Below are positions 44,092 to 53,478 of a DNA stretch of 64,000 nucleotides, one piece after another. The translations under genes and the position numbers were made by a program. The notes beneath the pieces are model-generated. The model had not been told where the DNA came from, did no database searches, and saw nothing but the letters and a program-made list of their open reading frames with translations. Each line of letters opens with the position of its first letter. Within the stretch, counting starts at the first letter, position 1. Location: positions 5,159 through 69,158 of the forward strand of contig JAYKGV010000059.1 of assembly GCA_035285595.1 (NCBI GenBank), read 5' to 3'. Source of the DNA: VGJW01 sp035285595 (GTDB lineage Bacteria; Cyanobacteriota; Sericytochromatia; S15B-MN24; VGJW01).

Positions 44092-45304
44092 GCCGCCCTT
44101 CCAACCACCGCCAGGCTTCGTCGGCATCCGTCAGGGTGCCGACGGCCTGCTCCTCGGCCAGTTCCTGCAGCAACTGCGCGAGCCAGCGCCCTGCGGGGCG
44201 TCGGGTCACTCTCAAGATCTCGTCACCCCGTACCACAGGGGGCTGGTGCGGCCGCAGCTCGGCCCGTTGCAGCTCTGACGTACAAGCCGCATAGGCTGCA
44301 TCTCCACCGAAGACGGCGTACAGCTCGCGGGCATGTGCCAGACCCAAGGGTTCGAGGCGCACCCTCAGACGATGAAGCCAACGCAAACGAGACGCGCGAT
44401 CCGGCCAAGGGCCCCCTGGCCACAGCTCAGCGCCCCGCAACAAGGCTTGGACCGAACGCCCCATCGACCGCGGCCAGCGAAGCCTCGTCGAGAGTCTCTC
44501 GGCATCTTGAACCGTCAAACCACCCAAGAGCTGTACCCTGAGGCGTCCCTCAGGATCGAGGGGTTCTGGGAACACACACCAGAGGCCTCCCTGTTCAGGC
44601 CAACCCAACACCCGGAGCAGCCCGTCTTCACCGAGCATGTTCCAAGCCTCGGCTGCCGCCTGGCCCGCAACGAGACGCTGTAGTTCGGCCCAGACACGCT
44701 CGCCAGGTACCGGTGAAAGCAGTGGCACCCGCGCTCGTACCTCGGCGCGGGTATCGTCGGTTACATGGAAACCAAGCTCCGCCAACAATCGATATACTCG
44801 CAGCAATCTGAGTGGATCCGCCTCCCAATTCGCCACGTCTGGAGCGCACAACCGGCCAGCAGCCAGGTCCCCAAGACCGTCACACACGTCCACGAATGGG
44901 CCCAGAGGGGCCTCCGATGAAGTCGATACCCGGACGGCAAGTGCATTGACCGTCAGGTCACGCCGTCGCAAATCCTCCTCGAGCGTGTTCCCCTGGTAGC
45001 GAGTCACGTCGAGGTTCATGTGACCGCCCCGCAAGACCAGTCGATGACTGTCGTAGGATTCGTCGAGAACGACGTGCGTGGCCCCCAGTGCTCTGGCCCA
45101 GGCTCTTGCAAGTGGCGCAACCGGGCACGGCACGGCCAGATCCACATCATGCAACGGTCGGCCCAGCAGGGCGTCCCGGACACAGCCACCGACCAACACA
45201 GCACCCTCGGGCATCAGGCCGCGCAAGGCGAAAAGTACGGGTGCGGCAGCAAGGCGCGACAGGCCTGCCGCCAACCAGGCCTCATCCGTGGGCGTGCGCA
45301 CCAA
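44084..45304 (-). CDS. CCA tRNA nucleotidyltransferase/poly(A) polymerase family
   Basis: A 406-residue class II nucleotidyltransferase. The head domain has GGCVRDALLGRPLHDVDLAV with the catalytic Asp pair, then RRRDLTVNALAV. The following domain begins with EADPLRLLRVYRLLAELGF, typical of tRNA CCA-adding enzymes. The C-terminal region is divergent. Both tRNAs in this window lack encoded CCA, so such an enzyme is required in the cell. The start is a TTG at 45304 or GTG at 45301. The first 23 bases overlap the livF end, so it is the last gene of the Liv operon or has an internal promoter. An A-adding or poly(A) role is the alternative. Confidence 0.85.
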   Translation of the reverse strand: MVRTPTDEAWLAAGLSRLAAAPVLFALRGLMPEGAVLVGGCVRDALLGRPLHDVDLAVPCPVAPLARAWARALGATHVVLDESYDSHRLVLRGGHMNLDVTRYQGNTLEEDLRRRDLTVNALAVRVSTSSEAPLGPFVDVCDGLGDLAAGRLCAPDVANWEADPLRLLRVYRLLAELGFHVTDDTRAEVRARVPLLSPVPGERVWAELQRLVAGQAAAEAWNMLGEDGLLRVLGWPEQGGLWCVFPEPLDPEGRLRVQLLGGLTVQDAERLSTRLRWPRSMGRSVQALLRGAELWPGGPWPDRASRLRWLHRLRVRLEPLGLAHARELYAVFGGDAAYAACTSELQRAELRPHQPPVVRGDEILRVTRRPAGRWLAQLLQELAEEQAVGTLTDADEAWRWLEGRLT

Positions 45305-46004
45305 GATAGGCCTGGCGGACCTCTTCCGAGGCCAGAAGCTCCGAACCCGTTCCGGACACGGTCACACGGCCATTCTCGATGACATACCCCCGATGGGCGA
45401 TGGCAAGTGCCTGACGGGCATTCTGCTCGACCAACAGCACCGGCAGGCCCTCTTTGTTGATCTCCACGATAGTTCGCATGATCTGTCGGACGATCAGGGG
45501 TGCCAGCCCCATGGAGGGTTCGTCGAGCAACAGGAGGCGCGGCCGTCCCATCAGCGCCCGGGCCATGGCCAGCATTTGCTGTTCGCCCCCTGACAAGGTG
45601 CCCGCCGGCTGATGGCGACGTTGGCCAAGAATGGGAAAACGCTGCATCTGCGCATCAAGATCACGCTGGACGGCGGCTCCGTCCCTGCGCAAGTAGGCAC
45701 CGAGTTCGAGATTCTCCAGCACCGTCATTCGGGAGAAGACGCGACGCCCCTCAGGCACATGGACGATCCCCCGTGCCATGACTTCCGCCACACGCAAACG
45801 CTCGAGGGGCTGCCCCTCGAAGAGGAGCGACCCGCCCGTCTCGGTGATCATGCGGGTGATGGATCGGAGCGTGGTGCTCTTGCCCGCCCCATTGGCACCG
45901 ATCAAGGTCACAACCTCGCCCGTCCTGACCTCCAGCGTCACGTCGGACAGCGCCTGAATCTTGCCGTACCGAGCCGTCAATCCCCGAATTTGCAGAAGGG
46001 CCAT
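45282..46004 (-). CDS. livF: Branched-chain amino acid ABC transporter, ATP-binding protein LivF
   Basis: A 240-residue ABC ATPase of the LivF class. It has P-loop GANGAGKSTT, signature LSGGEQQMLAMARAL and Walker B LLLLDEPSMGLAP, typical of LivF as opposed to LivG. It drives uptake with LivG through the LivH/LivM permeases. Start ATG 46004 lies five bases after the livG stop. The tail overlaps the CCA-type gene by 23 bp. Length is normal. Confidence 0.95.
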   Translation of the reverse strand: MALLQIRGLTARYGKIQALSDVTLEVRTGEVVTLIGANGAGKSTTLRSITRMITETGGSLLFEGQPLERLRVAEVMARGIVHVPEGRRVFSRMTVLENLELGAYLRRDGAAVQRDLDAQMQRFPILGQRRHQPAGTLSGGEQQMLAMARALMGRPRLLLLDEPSMGLAPLIVRQIMRTIVEINKEGLPVLLVEQNARQALAIAHRGYVIENGRVTVSGTGSELLASEEVRQAYLGAHAHG

Positions 46005-46009
46005 CCGCG

Positions 46010-46801
46010 CTACCCCTCCTCCCCATCCCCGAGATAGGCCTTGATCACTTCGGGGTTGGCTTGGATCTCGGCAGGCGTCCCCTCGGCAATCTTGTGACCG
46101 AAGTTCATGACCGCAATCCTATCGGAAAGCCGCATGATAAGGGGCATGTCGTGCTCGATCAGCAGCACCGTTAGGCCCAGCGCACGAATCCGTCCAATCA
46201 GCTCCACCAGGTCCTCGGTTTCCCGGGGATTCATACCTGCGGCCGGTTCATCCAGCAGCAGCAACGAGGGCCTGGTCGCAAGGGCCCTTGCAATTTCAAG
46301 GCGGCGTTGCTGACCATAAGCCAAGTTCCGGGCCAGTTCGTTGCGCAGGGAGGACAGCCCCACGAAATCCAGCCACTCCAGAGCTGCAGCCTCCTGAGCC
46401 TTGCGCGAGGCCTCGAAGCCCGCCAGCCGCCACATCGCCTGCACAAAGCCAGTGGGTGCTCGAAGAGCCGAGGCCACGGCGACATTCTCCCAGACGGTCG
46501 CCGCCCCGAACAAGCGGATGTTCTGAAAGGTTCGGGCCAGCCCGAGACGGGCAAGTTCATAGGGTTTGGTGCCCACGATGGACGCCCCGCGGAACAGCAG
46601 TTGGCCGTCACTGGGAGGTACCAAGCCGGAAATCAGATTGAAGGCTGTCGTCTTGCCGGCCCCATTGGGACCGATGACGCTGAATACGCCGCCTTCAGGG
46701 ACCTCGAAGCTGAGCCGATCCACCGCGACGAGCCCCCCGAATCGCCGGGTCACCTCACGAAGCGAAAGCAAGGCTCGAGCCTGCTGGGCCTGCTCCGTCA
46801 C
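46010..46801 (-). CDS. livG: Branched-chain amino acid ABC transporter, ATP-binding protein LivG
   Basis: A 263-residue ABC ATPase of the LivG class. P-loop GPNGAGKTTAFN, the Q-loop region GLARTFQNIRLF and the LAYGQQRRLEIARALATRP signature followed by DEPAAGMNPRET identify it as LivG. Start GTG 46801 overlaps the livM stop by four bases (GTGA). It works with LivF, LivH and LivM. Confidence 0.95.
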   Translation of the reverse strand: MTEQAQQARALLSLREVTRRFGGLVAVDRLSFEVPEGGVFSVIGPNGAGKTTAFNLISGLVPPSDGQLLFRGASIVGTKPYELARLGLARTFQNIRLFGAATVWENVAVASALRAPTGFVQAMWRLAGFEASRKAQEAAALEWLDFVGLSSLRNELARNLAYGQQRRLEIARALATRPSLLLLDEPAAGMNPRETEDLVELIGRIRALGLTVLLIEHDMPLIMRLSDRIAVMNFGHKIAEGTPAEIQANPEVIKAYLGDGEEG

Positions 46802-47844
46802 GCCCGTGCCTCCTCTCGACCGGGTATGGATTCCGGACGGTCCTCATGAGGATGCAGCTCGGCTCGACGATGGGCGTCGGGCAACAGCCCTTCGGGTCTC
46901 AACGCCATCACCACGACCATGGCCGCGCCGTACAGCAACATTCTGTAAGGCGTCACATCGAACTGGCCTTCGAGACCCAGCAGCGTCGGCATGCTCCGCA
47001 GCAGCTCGGGTAACGCAGCAAGCATGGCTGCACCGAGTACCACCCCGGGAAGGCTGCCGATTCCGCCGAGCACAACCATGGCCAGGATGGTCACGGTTTC
47101 GATGAAGTCGAAGGACGGTGGAGAGACAAAGCCTTGCTTGACCGCGAAGAAAGAACCCGCCAATCCCGCGATGGAGGCCCCCATGACAAAGGCCAGCAAC
47201 TTGATGCGCGGGACATTGACTCCGGTCGAGGCCGCAGCGATTTCATCTTCTCGAATCGCGACCCAGGCCCTCCCGATGGCAGAATTGTTGAGGTTGCGCA
47301 CAGACCACCATGTCAACAACACAAACAACAGCAAAATGTAATAAAGCTGCCAACCCGCACGCAGTTCCAGTCCGAAAAGAACCGGCTTGGCGACTTCCAT
47401 GCCCTGAGGCCCGTTGGTCAGGGCATCCCAGTTGTTTTCAGTCAGCTTCGCAATTTGTCCGAACGCGAGGGTCACGATAGCGAGATAATCGCCCCGCAAG
47501 CGGAGCGTAGGCAAGCCGATTAGCAGGCCCGCAAATCCTGCCACGGCAACAGCTGCGGGCACGGCCATCCAGTAAGACCAGCCGCCCGCCGCCGCAGCTT
47601 CGGCGGGCCCGCCGTGCATCAAGATAGCGGTGGCATAGGCTCCCAGACCGAAGAAGGCCACGTAACCAAGATCCAGCAGTCCCGCGAGACCGACCGTCAC
47701 ATTCAGGCCCAGCGCCAAGGCGACGTATAGCAGAACGGTCATCGCCACATCCAGCTGGTACTCACCCTGTGGCAAGGACAGAAGCAACGCAGGCAGGACC
47801 AGCAGGATGCCAAGGAGCAAAGGCTTGCGCAAAGTGAGGGGCAT
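46798..47844 (-). CDS. livM: Branched-chain amino acid ABC transporter, permease LivM
   Basis: A 348-residue integral membrane permease of about 9-10 helices. LNVTVGLAGLLDLGYVAFFG and LRLRGDYLAIVTLAFGQI near the N-terminus are characteristic of LivM. The C-terminal tail is charged. Start ATG 47844 is five bases after the livH stop; a longer open frame upstream covers livH and is a shadow. It forms the membrane channel with LivH. Confidence 0.94.
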   Translation of the reverse strand: MPLTLRKPLLLGILLVLPALLLSLPQGEYQLDVAMTVLLYVALALGLNVTVGLAGLLDLGYVAFFGLGAYATAILMHGGPAEAAAAGGWSYWMAVPAAVAVAGFAGLLIGLPTLRLRGDYLAIVTLAFGQIAKLTENNWDALTNGPQGMEVAKPVLFGLELRAGWQLYYILLLFVLLTWWSVRNLNNSAIGRAWVAIREDEIAAASTGVNVPRIKLLAFVMGASIAGLAGSFFAVKQGFVSPPSFDFIETVTILAMVVLGGIGSLPGVVLGAAMLAALPELLRSMPTLLGLEGQFDVTPYRMLLYGAAMVVVMALRPEGLLPDAHRRAELHPHEDRPESIPGREEARA

Positions 47845-47849
47845 GAGTG

Positions 47850-48767
47850 TCAGACCTTCTCCACGACGGGACGGCCCAGCAGCCCGGCAGGCCGGAAAAC
47901 AAGGACGACCGCCAGGATGACGAAGGCAAAGACGTCCTTCCAAGTCCCCGAGACGTAGCCAGCACCCAGAGCCTCGATCACACCGAGCAGCAAGCCCCCG
48001 ACGACGGCACCCGGCAGGCTGCCAATCCCACCGAGAACCGCGGCAATGAAGGCCTTGAGTCCCGCCTGGGTGCCAATGAAGAAGTTGATGGAATAATTCA
48101 ACCCGAAGAGCAACCCACCGACGGCGGCGAGAGCCGATCCCATCGCAAAGGTCAAAGCCACAATCCGGTTGGACTCGATGCCCATCAGCCCCGCGGTCAC
48201 CGGATCCTGGGAAGTGGCCCGCATCGCCTTGCCCAGTCGGGTGCGTTGCACCATCCACGTCAATGCGCTCATGAAGGCCAGGGCGACGCCAAGCGTCAGC
48301 ACCTGCTGCCAAGCGACATGGACCGTCCCCAGGTCGAAGCCTTCCTGCAGGGCTTCGGTGAAGCGTTCCGGATAGGTACGATCTTCCGTTCCTACCAAGA
48401 GCATGATGCCGTTCTGCAGGATGATCGAAAGCCCGAGTGCCGTAATCAGCAGGGACAGCCTTGGGCTGTGTCGCAGGGGCCTGTAAGCGATGCGCTCGAT
48501 GGCCACGCCCAGCAGCGCGGCTCCCGACATGGCCACGATCAGCGCCGCGGCCAGCGAGGGCACGACCCCAAGGCCTGGAACCCACTTCTCAAGCGACATC
48601 AAGGTGCCCAGCCCGAGGAAGGAACCGATCATGAAGACCTCACCGTGGGCGAAATTGATCAACTGCAGGATGCCGTACACCATCGTGTAGCCCAAGGCAA
48701 TCAAGGCATACATCGAACCGATGGTCAGGCCGTTAAGGACCTGCTGCGCCAGCAATTCCCAATCCAT
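47850..48767 (-). CDS. livH: Branched-chain amino acid ABC transporter, permease LivH
   Basis: A 305-residue integral membrane permease with about eight helices. The family opening LLAQQVLNGLTIGSMYALIA and the QLINFAHGEVFMIGSFLG motif are intact. Start ATG 48767 is 15 bases after the livK stop. Partner of LivM. Confidence 0.95.
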   Translation of the reverse strand: MDWELLAQQVLNGLTIGSMYALIALGYTMVYGILQLINFAHGEVFMIGSFLGLGTLMSLEKWVPGLGVVPSLAAALIVAMSGAALLGVAIERIAYRPLRHSPRLSLLITALGLSIILQNGIMLLVGTEDRTYPERFTEALQEGFDLGTVHVAWQQVLTLGVALAFMSALTWMVQRTRLGKAMRATSQDPVTAGLMGIESNRIVALTFAMGSALAAVGGLLFGLNYSINFFIGTQAGLKAFIAAVLGGIGSLPGAVVGGLLLGVIEALGAGYVSGTWKDVFAFVILAVVLVFRPAGLLGRPVVEKV

Positions 48768-48782
48768 ACTTTCGGGCCGGTC

Positions 48783-49886
48783 CTAAGGCAACAACTGGAA
48801 ACGGCCGTCTTGGACCGTCCAGACCGAGAACTTGAAGTTGGGCTGATCCCCTTTGCGATCGAACGTGATCTTCCCTGTCGCACCCGGGTGATTGCGCGTC
48901 GAGGCCACGGCCGCGAGAACGGCCTTTCGGTCGGCCTTCCCGGCTCGAGCCATCGCGGCCATCAGAACATGGGCCGCATCGTAGGCATAGGCCGAATAGG
49001 CGCCAGGCTCACCAAAGCGCTTGGTATACACCACCTTGAAACCCTTCTGGGAAGAGCCGCCAGGACCGGTGGCAAGGGTGCCCTCGGCCGCTTTCTGCCC
49101 TGCCAAGGTCACGAAGGTCCCATCGAGAATACCATCGCCCCCCATGACGGGAACGCGAATGCCGACCCGACGGGCCTGCCGAGCCAGAAGGCCCGCATCC
49201 TGGTACTCTCCGCCGAAGAAGAGTAGCTCCGGCCGCCTGGCCTTGATACGCGTGAGCGTGGGGGTGAAGTCCTTGTCACCGGACGTCACGCTGTCCGAGA
49301 GCACAATCTCGCCGCCACCGGCCACGAAAGTCCGGCGGAAGACGTCGGCAAGCCCTTGGCCATAGGCGTTCTTATTGTCCAGCACCGCCACCTTACGAAT
49401 CCCTCGAGCCAAAACGTGGGCCGCGGCGTCCTTGCCCTGCTGATCGTCGCGACCGATGGTTCGAAACACATTCCTGAGGCCCCGCTCGGTCAGCTGGGGG
49501 TTGGTCGAAGCCGGGGTCACCATGGCCACCGACGCGGGCGCATAAACCTCTTTGGAAGCGGGAATCGAGATGCCGCTGTTCAGGTGGCCGACCACGCCGA
49601 GGACCCCTGACTGCACCAGCTTGCTGGCCACGACCATGCCTTCGCGGGGGTCTCCCTTGTCATCCCCTACGACCAGCTCGACCTTCTGCCCCCGGAATCC
49701 ACCACCCGCATTGACTTCGTCAACCGCGAGCTGCACACCCTGACGGATATCCGCTCCCATCTTGGCCAGTGGGCCCGTCAAGGGAGCCGCGACCCCGAGC
49801 TTGTATGCCGCGGAAGCCGCATCAGCAGGCTGGGCATGCAGGGCAGCCAGGCAAAGAAGCAACGACCATGCCGTGACACGTCTCAA
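48783..49886 (-). CDS. livK: Branched-chain amino acid-binding periplasmic protein LivK/LivJ-type
   Basis: A 367-residue periplasmic binding protein of the Leu/Ile/Val family (peripla_BP_6). A short signal peptide ends near ADAAS with no lipobox Cys, so it is soluble in the periplasm of a diderm. VAAPLTGPLAKMGADIRQGV is the ligand-side opening, and GVVGHLNSGISIPASKEVY is typical. Start is TTG 49886 with AGGAAAACGC upstream. It is the first gene of the livKHMGF operon. Specificity (Leu, Ile, Val or another amide) is inferred from the family. Confidence 0.93.
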   Translation of the reverse strand: MRRVTAWSLLLCLAALHAQPADAASAAYKLGVAAPLTGPLAKMGADIRQGVQLAVDEVNAGGGFRGQKVELVVGDDKGDPREGMVVASKLVQSGVLGVVGHLNSGISIPASKEVYAPASVAMVTPASTNPQLTERGLRNVFRTIGRDDQQGKDAAAHVLARGIRKVAVLDNKNAYGQGLADVFRRTFVAGGGEIVLSDSVTSGDKDFTPTLTRIKARRPELLFFGGEYQDAGLLARQARRVGIRVPVMGGDGILDGTFVTLAGQKAAEGTLATGPGGSSQKGFKVVYTKRFGEPGAYSAYAYDAAHVLMAAMARAGKADRKAVLAAVASTRNHPGATGKITFDRKGDQPNFKFSVWTVQDGRFQLLP

Positions 49887-49943
49887 GCGTTTTCCTCCCC
49901 GGGGACTCGGGCGCCCCGTGACCTGGACAACGGATGCCGGCTC

Positions 49944-50789
49944 TCAAAGCAGGCTGGTGATGCGCGCCCGCAACTTGCGGTTGATGTCTTGGCCTTGGTC
50001 AAAACCCACTTGGCGCGATACGGCAAGACTCAGACGATCCGCAAAATCCACCATCTGGCTGAAGCCCAGCGCATCGAGGTCCGGATTGGGCATCTCAGCC
50101 AAAGTGGACTCCACAAGCTGCCTTGCCGCCTCATAGCCCATGACTTCCATACAAATCAGGGCGAAAGAATCGAAGCGGGTCTTCTGGATGGGAGCATGCG
50201 CAGGATCCAGGGCCCCATCCGATGCATGCGCCATGGTGCCTTGGGTGTAAAGCATGGACTTCAGGGCATCGCAGGTCTCCTTGTGGCCTAGAGTCGAAAC
50301 CTCGAAGAGCTTCGCCATGGAGAAGCTGCGTGGGAGATAACGCATCCAGTGGGGAATCCACTCCGGGGGATCCGCCTTGTCCCACTCGAAGGCATCCAGA
50401 GCCTCCTGCGTGAAACTGACAGCCGAAGTCAGGTCAGGGAGCAAATCCTTGAAGGGCTTGCATTCATCCATCCGGCGCATGCCTTCCAGTAGAATCCAGT
50501 CGATCTGACGGCTGACATTAGGGGTGGGCACCTCGTCCACATTGCACGACACCACCTTGAAGTCACCCGTGTTCCACCAGCAGATGATCCGGAACATGGC
50601 ATCCTCGCCGCGCAACGCATTGACGGCTGCATACTTGAGGCTGCCGTTCTGGAAGTACATTTCGGCGTGCTGGTTGACCTCGATGCGGTGCAGCTCGAGG
50701 AGGGCGGTCTTGGACTCCATCTTGATGAGCTGAACCAGATTGGGAAAGCTGATTGAAGCGAGGTTGCCCTCGAGGAGGGTATTGCCCAT
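49944..50789 (-). CDS. DUF4388-domain protein
   Basis: A 281-residue cytoplasmic protein whose N-terminal ~100 residues match DUF4388, seen in the opening GNLASISFPNLVQLIKMESK and the stretch FQNGSLKYAAVN. Such domains (PatA-like) occur with gliding, pilus and signalling genes in Cyanobacteria, Myxococcota and relatives. The rest is helical, without known motifs. ATG 50789 has GGAGG upstream and overlaps the previous TGA by one base. It is the last of four genes on this strand: gmhB, murJ, a small unknown and this one, so it may be co-expressed with cell-envelope genes. Role unknown. Confidence 0.85.
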   Translation of the reverse strand: MGNTLLEGNLASISFPNLVQLIKMESKTALLELHRIEVNQHAEMYFQNGSLKYAAVNALRGEDAMFRIICWWNTGDFKVVSCNVDEVPTPNVSRQIDWILLEGMRRMDECKPFKDLLPDLTSAVSFTQEALDAFEWDKADPPEWIPHWMRYLPRSFSMAKLFEVSTLGHKETCDALKSMLYTQGTMAHASDGALDPAHAPIQKTRFDSFALICMEVMGYEAARQLVESTLAEMPNPDLDALGFSQMVDFADRLSLAVSRQVGFDQGQDINRKLRARITSLL

Positions 50790-51259
50790 CAGGCCTCCGC
50801 CATAACCTTGGCCCGAAGCGCCCGCCCGTCCATCAGGAAGCGTTCGAGGACCTGTGCCGTCGTGAAGAAACGAATACCCACGGCATCCCACGTGAAATGA
50901 TCGGTGAGCTGATTGCCCGCATCCAGCCAGACGTGGACCACATAGCCCTCAGACACGGCTTCGAAATCGATGGCGAAGTTCGGTTCCTGTGGCTCGAAGG
51001 CCCACCGGTGGCGCTTGCCCGCCAGAAGGTCCCCCACGCCCTCCACCAGCAAGGCAAGCTCGTCCCGAGGCGAAAGTCCCAGCCAACACCGCCCCTCGAC
51101 TCGGCCCCCGGCGGGATCCGAGAGAGAGAGCTCACGCTCCCCTGCACGCAAGGCAAGGACATAGGGCAACCACGTTCCTTCATCAGAAACAGGCGAACCG
51201 AACTCGATGACGCATTGTGTCGTCACATCGGGGTCGTCGCTGGCAAGTCTCAACTTCAT
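50789..51259 (-). CDS. Small hypothetical cytoplasmic protein
   Basis: A 156-residue acidic protein with no signal peptide and no membrane helix. Alternating strands and a helix give an alpha/beta look (LPYVLALRAGERELSLSDP, then EGVGDLLAGKRHRWAFEP, then EGYVVHVWLDAGNQL). It resembles small immunity-like or WapI-type domains in pattern, but I would not assign a family. ATG 51259 overlaps the murJ TGA (ATGA), and its own TGA overlaps the DUF4388 start, so it is translationally coupled on both sides. The longer open frame upstream is inside murJ. Confidence 0.78.
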   Translation of the reverse strand: MKLRLASDDPDVTTQCVIEFGSPVSDEGTWLPYVLALRAGERELSLSDPAGGRVEGRCWLGLSPRDELALLVEGVGDLLAGKRHRWAFEPQEPNFAIDFEAVSEGYVVHVWLDAGNQLTDHFTWDAVGIRFFTTAQVLERFLMDGRALRAKVMAEA

Positions 51260-52857
51260 GAAGCTTCCCCTGGGCCACGGGCGTCCCCACCGCCGGGAAA
51301 CACCGGCGCCATCATAGCACCTCGCCTGATCCTCGAACCGATGAGCCCGGCCGCCACGAGAAACAAGCCCAGGCCTCCCCCGAGCAGCAGCAGCGCAACG
51401 TGACCCCAGAACCCCTGCGGCCACCACGCCCGAGACGCCAGCCAGGAATTCAGGCACCAAGCCGCCCCACCGGCAAGCAGAGCGTTGGCGAGCCCCCGCC
51501 TGAAAGGCGTCACCAGCTCACCCAGTCCCAGACCACCGATGCGGCGGTGCAACGCGAAGCCTACCTGCAGGGCATTGGCCCAGGTCACGGCAACGGTGGC
51601 GGCAGCGATGCCCGCCAATCCTGCCCCGAAGCCAAAGGTAAGCACGGAGTTTATAAAAATGTTTATCAGCAAAGATACAAGTGTAATTTTTAGCGGAGTA
51701 CGTGAATCATTAAGCGCATAAAAGCAACGAACCATCAAATCACGCATGGCATAAGCTACGAGGCCTGCGGCCAAGCACGCGAGCACCATCGATGTCCGCC
51801 CTGCATCCTCGACCGTGAACTGTCCGCGGACGAAAGCTGCGGAAACCAGAGGCCCCGCCAGCACCACCAGCCCCGCCACGAGTGGCAGGCACACGGCAGA
51901 CACCAGCGAAGCCCCACGAAACAACCACTGTCGCATCGCCTCGAGGTCACCTCGTGCGGCCGTCTCGGTGAGCTTGGGAAACAACGGTACGAGCAAGGCA
52001 GCCAAAAGGGTACCCAGGGGCAACTGATACAGGACATTGGCGTAACCCCAGGCCGAAAGAGCTCCGGTCCCTGCACGTGACAGGAAAAACGTTCCAACCA
52101 GAACATTGAGTTGCCCCACGCTCGACGAGAGGATAGCCGGCCAGAGCAACCCGAGGACCTCACGCATTCGTGGATCTCCGAGGCCCACCAGCGTCAGCCG
52201 TCCCGAACCCGCGAGACTACGCCAGGCAGGCCACCCCTGCAGGCTGGCCTGCAAACCCGCTCCAAGCGCCGTCCCCCACGCCAAGGCCATGGGGTCACCG
52301 GGCCGCAAGAGAACCGCCACCACCACGGCAAGAGAGGAAAGCAGAGGGGACAGACTTGGCAGGACCACATCCCCTCTGTCCTGGGACAACCCGGAGAGCA
52401 GGCCAATCCAAGCTCCCAGGGCCAGGATCGGGGCCATCCACCGCAACATCGGCACCGCAAGGTGCAAGACCTCTTCCGACACCCAGGGTCCCTGGAGCTT
52501 GAGCATGACGGGTGCGGCCCAGGCAACCGCGACCGCAACCCCAGCCATGAAGAGCCCCACCCAGACCAGCAAGGAAACCACAAGGGAATCTCCCTCCCCG
52601 CTGCCGCGCGTCCGACCGCGGGTCAGGGCGGCGACCGCCGCACTGTGAAAGGGTCCATTCAAGCCCCCAAGCATCACCAGGACATAGGCGGGTAGCTGAT
52701 AGGCCAGATTGTAAGCATCCCTCGCAACGCCCGCCCCATGTACACCCGCGACCACGACCTCGCGCGCAAACCCGAACCCCTTGCTGACGAGCACGAGGCC
52801 AGCCACCACGGAGGCAGCCCGCAGCAAACCTCCTCTAGCGGCGGAACTCTCAGCCAA
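51256..52857 (-). CDS. murJ: Lipid II flippase MurJ (MviN family)
   Basis: A 533-residue polytopic protein of the MOP superfamily with about 14 helices. The opening VSKGFGFAREVVVAGVHGAG matches the MurJ N-terminus, and FPKLTETAARGDLE plus YALNDSRTPLKITLVSLL are conserved MurJ segments. It moves lipid II across the inner membrane. The start is a TTG at 52857, which overlaps the gmhB end by 8 bp; internal GTG or CTG starts after an AGAGGAGG are alternatives. A striking AT-rich stretch is embedded around 51648-51740. Confidence 0.9.
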   Translation of the reverse strand: MAESSAARGGLLRAASVVAGLVLVSKGFGFAREVVVAGVHGAGVARDAYNLAYQLPAYVLVMLGGLNGPFHSAAVAALTRGRTRGSGEGDSLVVSLLVWVGLFMAGVAVAVAWAAPVMLKLQGPWVSEEVLHLAVPMLRWMAPILALGAWIGLLSGLSQDRGDVVLPSLSPLLSSLAVVVAVLLRPGDPMALAWGTALGAGLQASLQGWPAWRSLAGSGRLTLVGLGDPRMREVLGLLWPAILSSSVGQLNVLVGTFFLSRAGTGALSAWGYANVLYQLPLGTLLAALLVPLFPKLTETAARGDLEAMRQWLFRGASLVSAVCLPLVAGLVVLAGPLVSAAFVRGQFTVEDAGRTSMVLACLAAGLVAYAMRDLMVRCFYALNDSRTPLKITLVSLLINIFINSVLTFGFGAGLAGIAAATVAVTWANALQVGFALHRRIGGLGLGELVTPFRRGLANALLAGGAAWCLNSWLASRAWWPQGFWGHVALLLLGGGLGLFLVAAGLIGSRIRRGAMMAPVFPGGGDARGPGEAS

Positions 52858-53434
52858 GACGCATGTCCGAGAGAATCCAGTCGATGGCCGCGGGCAGATC
52901 CGCCGCCACATGATCGGCCTGGACCGGGTGCTGATACGTCCCAGCCAGTACCCTCTCGCCGTATCCGCTCAGCAACAATACCGTCCGGGCCCCGCACGCC
53001 TTGCCCAATTCGACGTCCGAGGCCTTGTCGCCCACCACATAAGACGCCCTCGGATCCAGATTCCAGCGCGCACACGCGTCGTCCACCATGCCGGTCCCGG
53101 GCTTACGACAGAGGCAGGTCACGGCGTAGGGAGACACCGTGCCCCCTTCCTCCGGTGGCAAGTGAGGACAGTAGTACAAGTCGTCCAGAATGGCCCCCTC
53201 CTCCAGCAGAAGCTCCTGCAGACGCTCGTGCAGGGCCTGAACATGGGCCTCAGGGTAATATCCTCGGGCCGGACCGGACTGATTCGTCACGAGGATGACC
53301 GGAATGCCCGCCGCATTGAGGCGAGAGATGGCGCGGCCGGCTCCCGGCATCAAGCGAAGATCAGGAAGGGAGCGGATGTAGCCCACCTCTTGATTGATGG
53401 TGCCATCACGATCCAGGAACACGGCGGCCGTCAT
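52850..53434 (-). CDS. gmhB: D,D-heptose 1,7-bisphosphate 7-phosphatase GmhB
   Basis: A 194-residue HAD phosphatase. The nucleophile motif is FLDRDGTINQ, motif II is LVTNQSG and the zinc-binding Cys group is in YYCPHLPPEE and VTCLCRKPG, typical of GmhB. It makes ADP-heptose precursors for lipopolysaccharide. ATG 53434 starts the conserved sequence. It is divergent from sppA with 44 bp between. Length is normal. Confidence 0.93.
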   Translation of the reverse strand: MTAAVFLDRDGTINQEVGYIRSLPDLRLMPGAGRAISRLNAAGIPVILVTNQSGPARGYYPEAHVQALHERLQELLLEEGAILDDLYYCPHLPPEEGGTVSPYAVTCLCRKPGTGMVDDACARWNLDPRASYVVGDKASDVELGKACGARTVLLLSGYGERVLAGTYQHPVQADHVAADLPAAIDWILSDMRLG

Positions 53435-53478
53435 GCAAGCATGATAACCTGCCACCAGCAGCGGAAAGGGAGGCAAGC

